From positions 1-35,443 of IMG/VR virus record IMGVR_UViG_3300036398_001557: DNA of 35,443 nt, one strand, 5' to 3'. Made by a program: the position numbers and the translations under genes. Below the pieces are notes generated by a model, which was not told the DNA's origin, made no database searches, and saw only the letters and a program-made list of their open reading frames with translations. The DNA comes from a virus. Below, piece by piece: positions 35,211 through 35,443 of this stretch; the stretch's first letter is position 1; each line of letters opens with the position of its first letter.

Positions 35211-35443
35211 ACTACGCTGCCCTGTCTGCTGCAATTCAGGACTACACCCAGAACTACGAAACGGAGTTCGTGGCGAATATCCCTGTCTTCATCCAACAGG
35301 CAGAGCAGCGCATCTACAACTCGGTTCAGTTCCCGTCTCTTCGCAAGAACGTCACGGGCTCTGTGTCTGCCAGCAACAAGTACCTGTCGTGCCCCAATGA
35401 TTTCCTGTCGGTCTATTCACTGGCGGTTATCACGGGCGTGACA
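35207..35443 (+). CDS. Neck/tail protein, gp4/gp10-like (partial, 79 codons)
   Basis: ATG at 35207 overlaps the previous stop (ATGA) and the gene runs off the right edge. YAALSAAIQDYTQNYETEFV, then IPVFIQQAEQRIYNSVQFPS and LRKNVTGSVSASNKYLSCPN, is a conserved start of head-tail connector or tail proteins in environmental podoviruses. It should continue the tail module. Confidence 0.7.
   Translation, partial: MNYAALSAAIQDYTQNYETEFVANIPVFIQQAEQRIYNSVQFPSLRKNVTGSVSASNKYLSCPNDFLSVYSLAVITGVT

Overview
The window looks like part of the genome of an uncultured tailed phage with a short-tailed, P22/T7-like head and neck module. Its GC-rich coding, dense gene packing with TGATG/ATGA junctions and gene repertoire suit a freshwater proteobacterial host, possibly a betaproteobacterium; the host is an inference. 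No integrase, tRNA, CRISPR array or insertion sequence was seen.

Layout. Positions 1-21101 are read leftwards (minus strand). From right to left they hold: small early genes (about 21.1-16.3 kb); a large Asp/Tyr-rich repeat protein and a zinc aminopeptidase-like protein (16.3-13.8 kb); a run of very small unknown genes with a winged-helix protein (13.7-10.8 kb); and a replication/recombination block (10.6-0 kb) with a VRR-NUC nuclease, family A DNA polymerase, HExxH metalloprotease, Cas4/RecB-like nuclease, HNH nuclease, SNF2-type helicase, putative ssDNA-binding protein and an AEP primase-DUF927 helicase that runs off the left edge. Positions 21581-35443 are read rightwards: small and large terminase, portal, a GroES-like protein, scaffold, decoration protein, major capsid protein and terminator, then fibre/decoration-like proteins, a holin-like protein, several short Lys/Gly-rich proteins and head-tail adaptor/neck proteins, the last cut by the right edge.

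Control region. The divergent spacer (21102-21580) is packed with signals. The main observation is a predicted leftward RNA of about 125 nt (about 21522 to 21398). It has two stem-loops, a single-stranded 13-nt segment and a terminator hairpin. The 13-nt segment is exactly complementary to the Shine-Dalgarno cassette AGGAGAAAGCAAA(TG), which precedes five leftward genes exactly and nine more with one or two changes. Layout and sequence resemble the C4/CI antisense immunity RNAs of phages P1 and P4, but here the RNA could reach a whole operon. Leftward transcription also seems punctuated by TGTC-N8-GACA palindromes at four unit heads and by five copies of a GTGAGACA/TGTCTCAC palindrome, three of which contain the stop codon of a gene.

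An AT-rich 386-nt gap (19841-20226), bounded by a 67-bp imperfect inverted repeat, is a candidate origin or a remodelled regulatory island.
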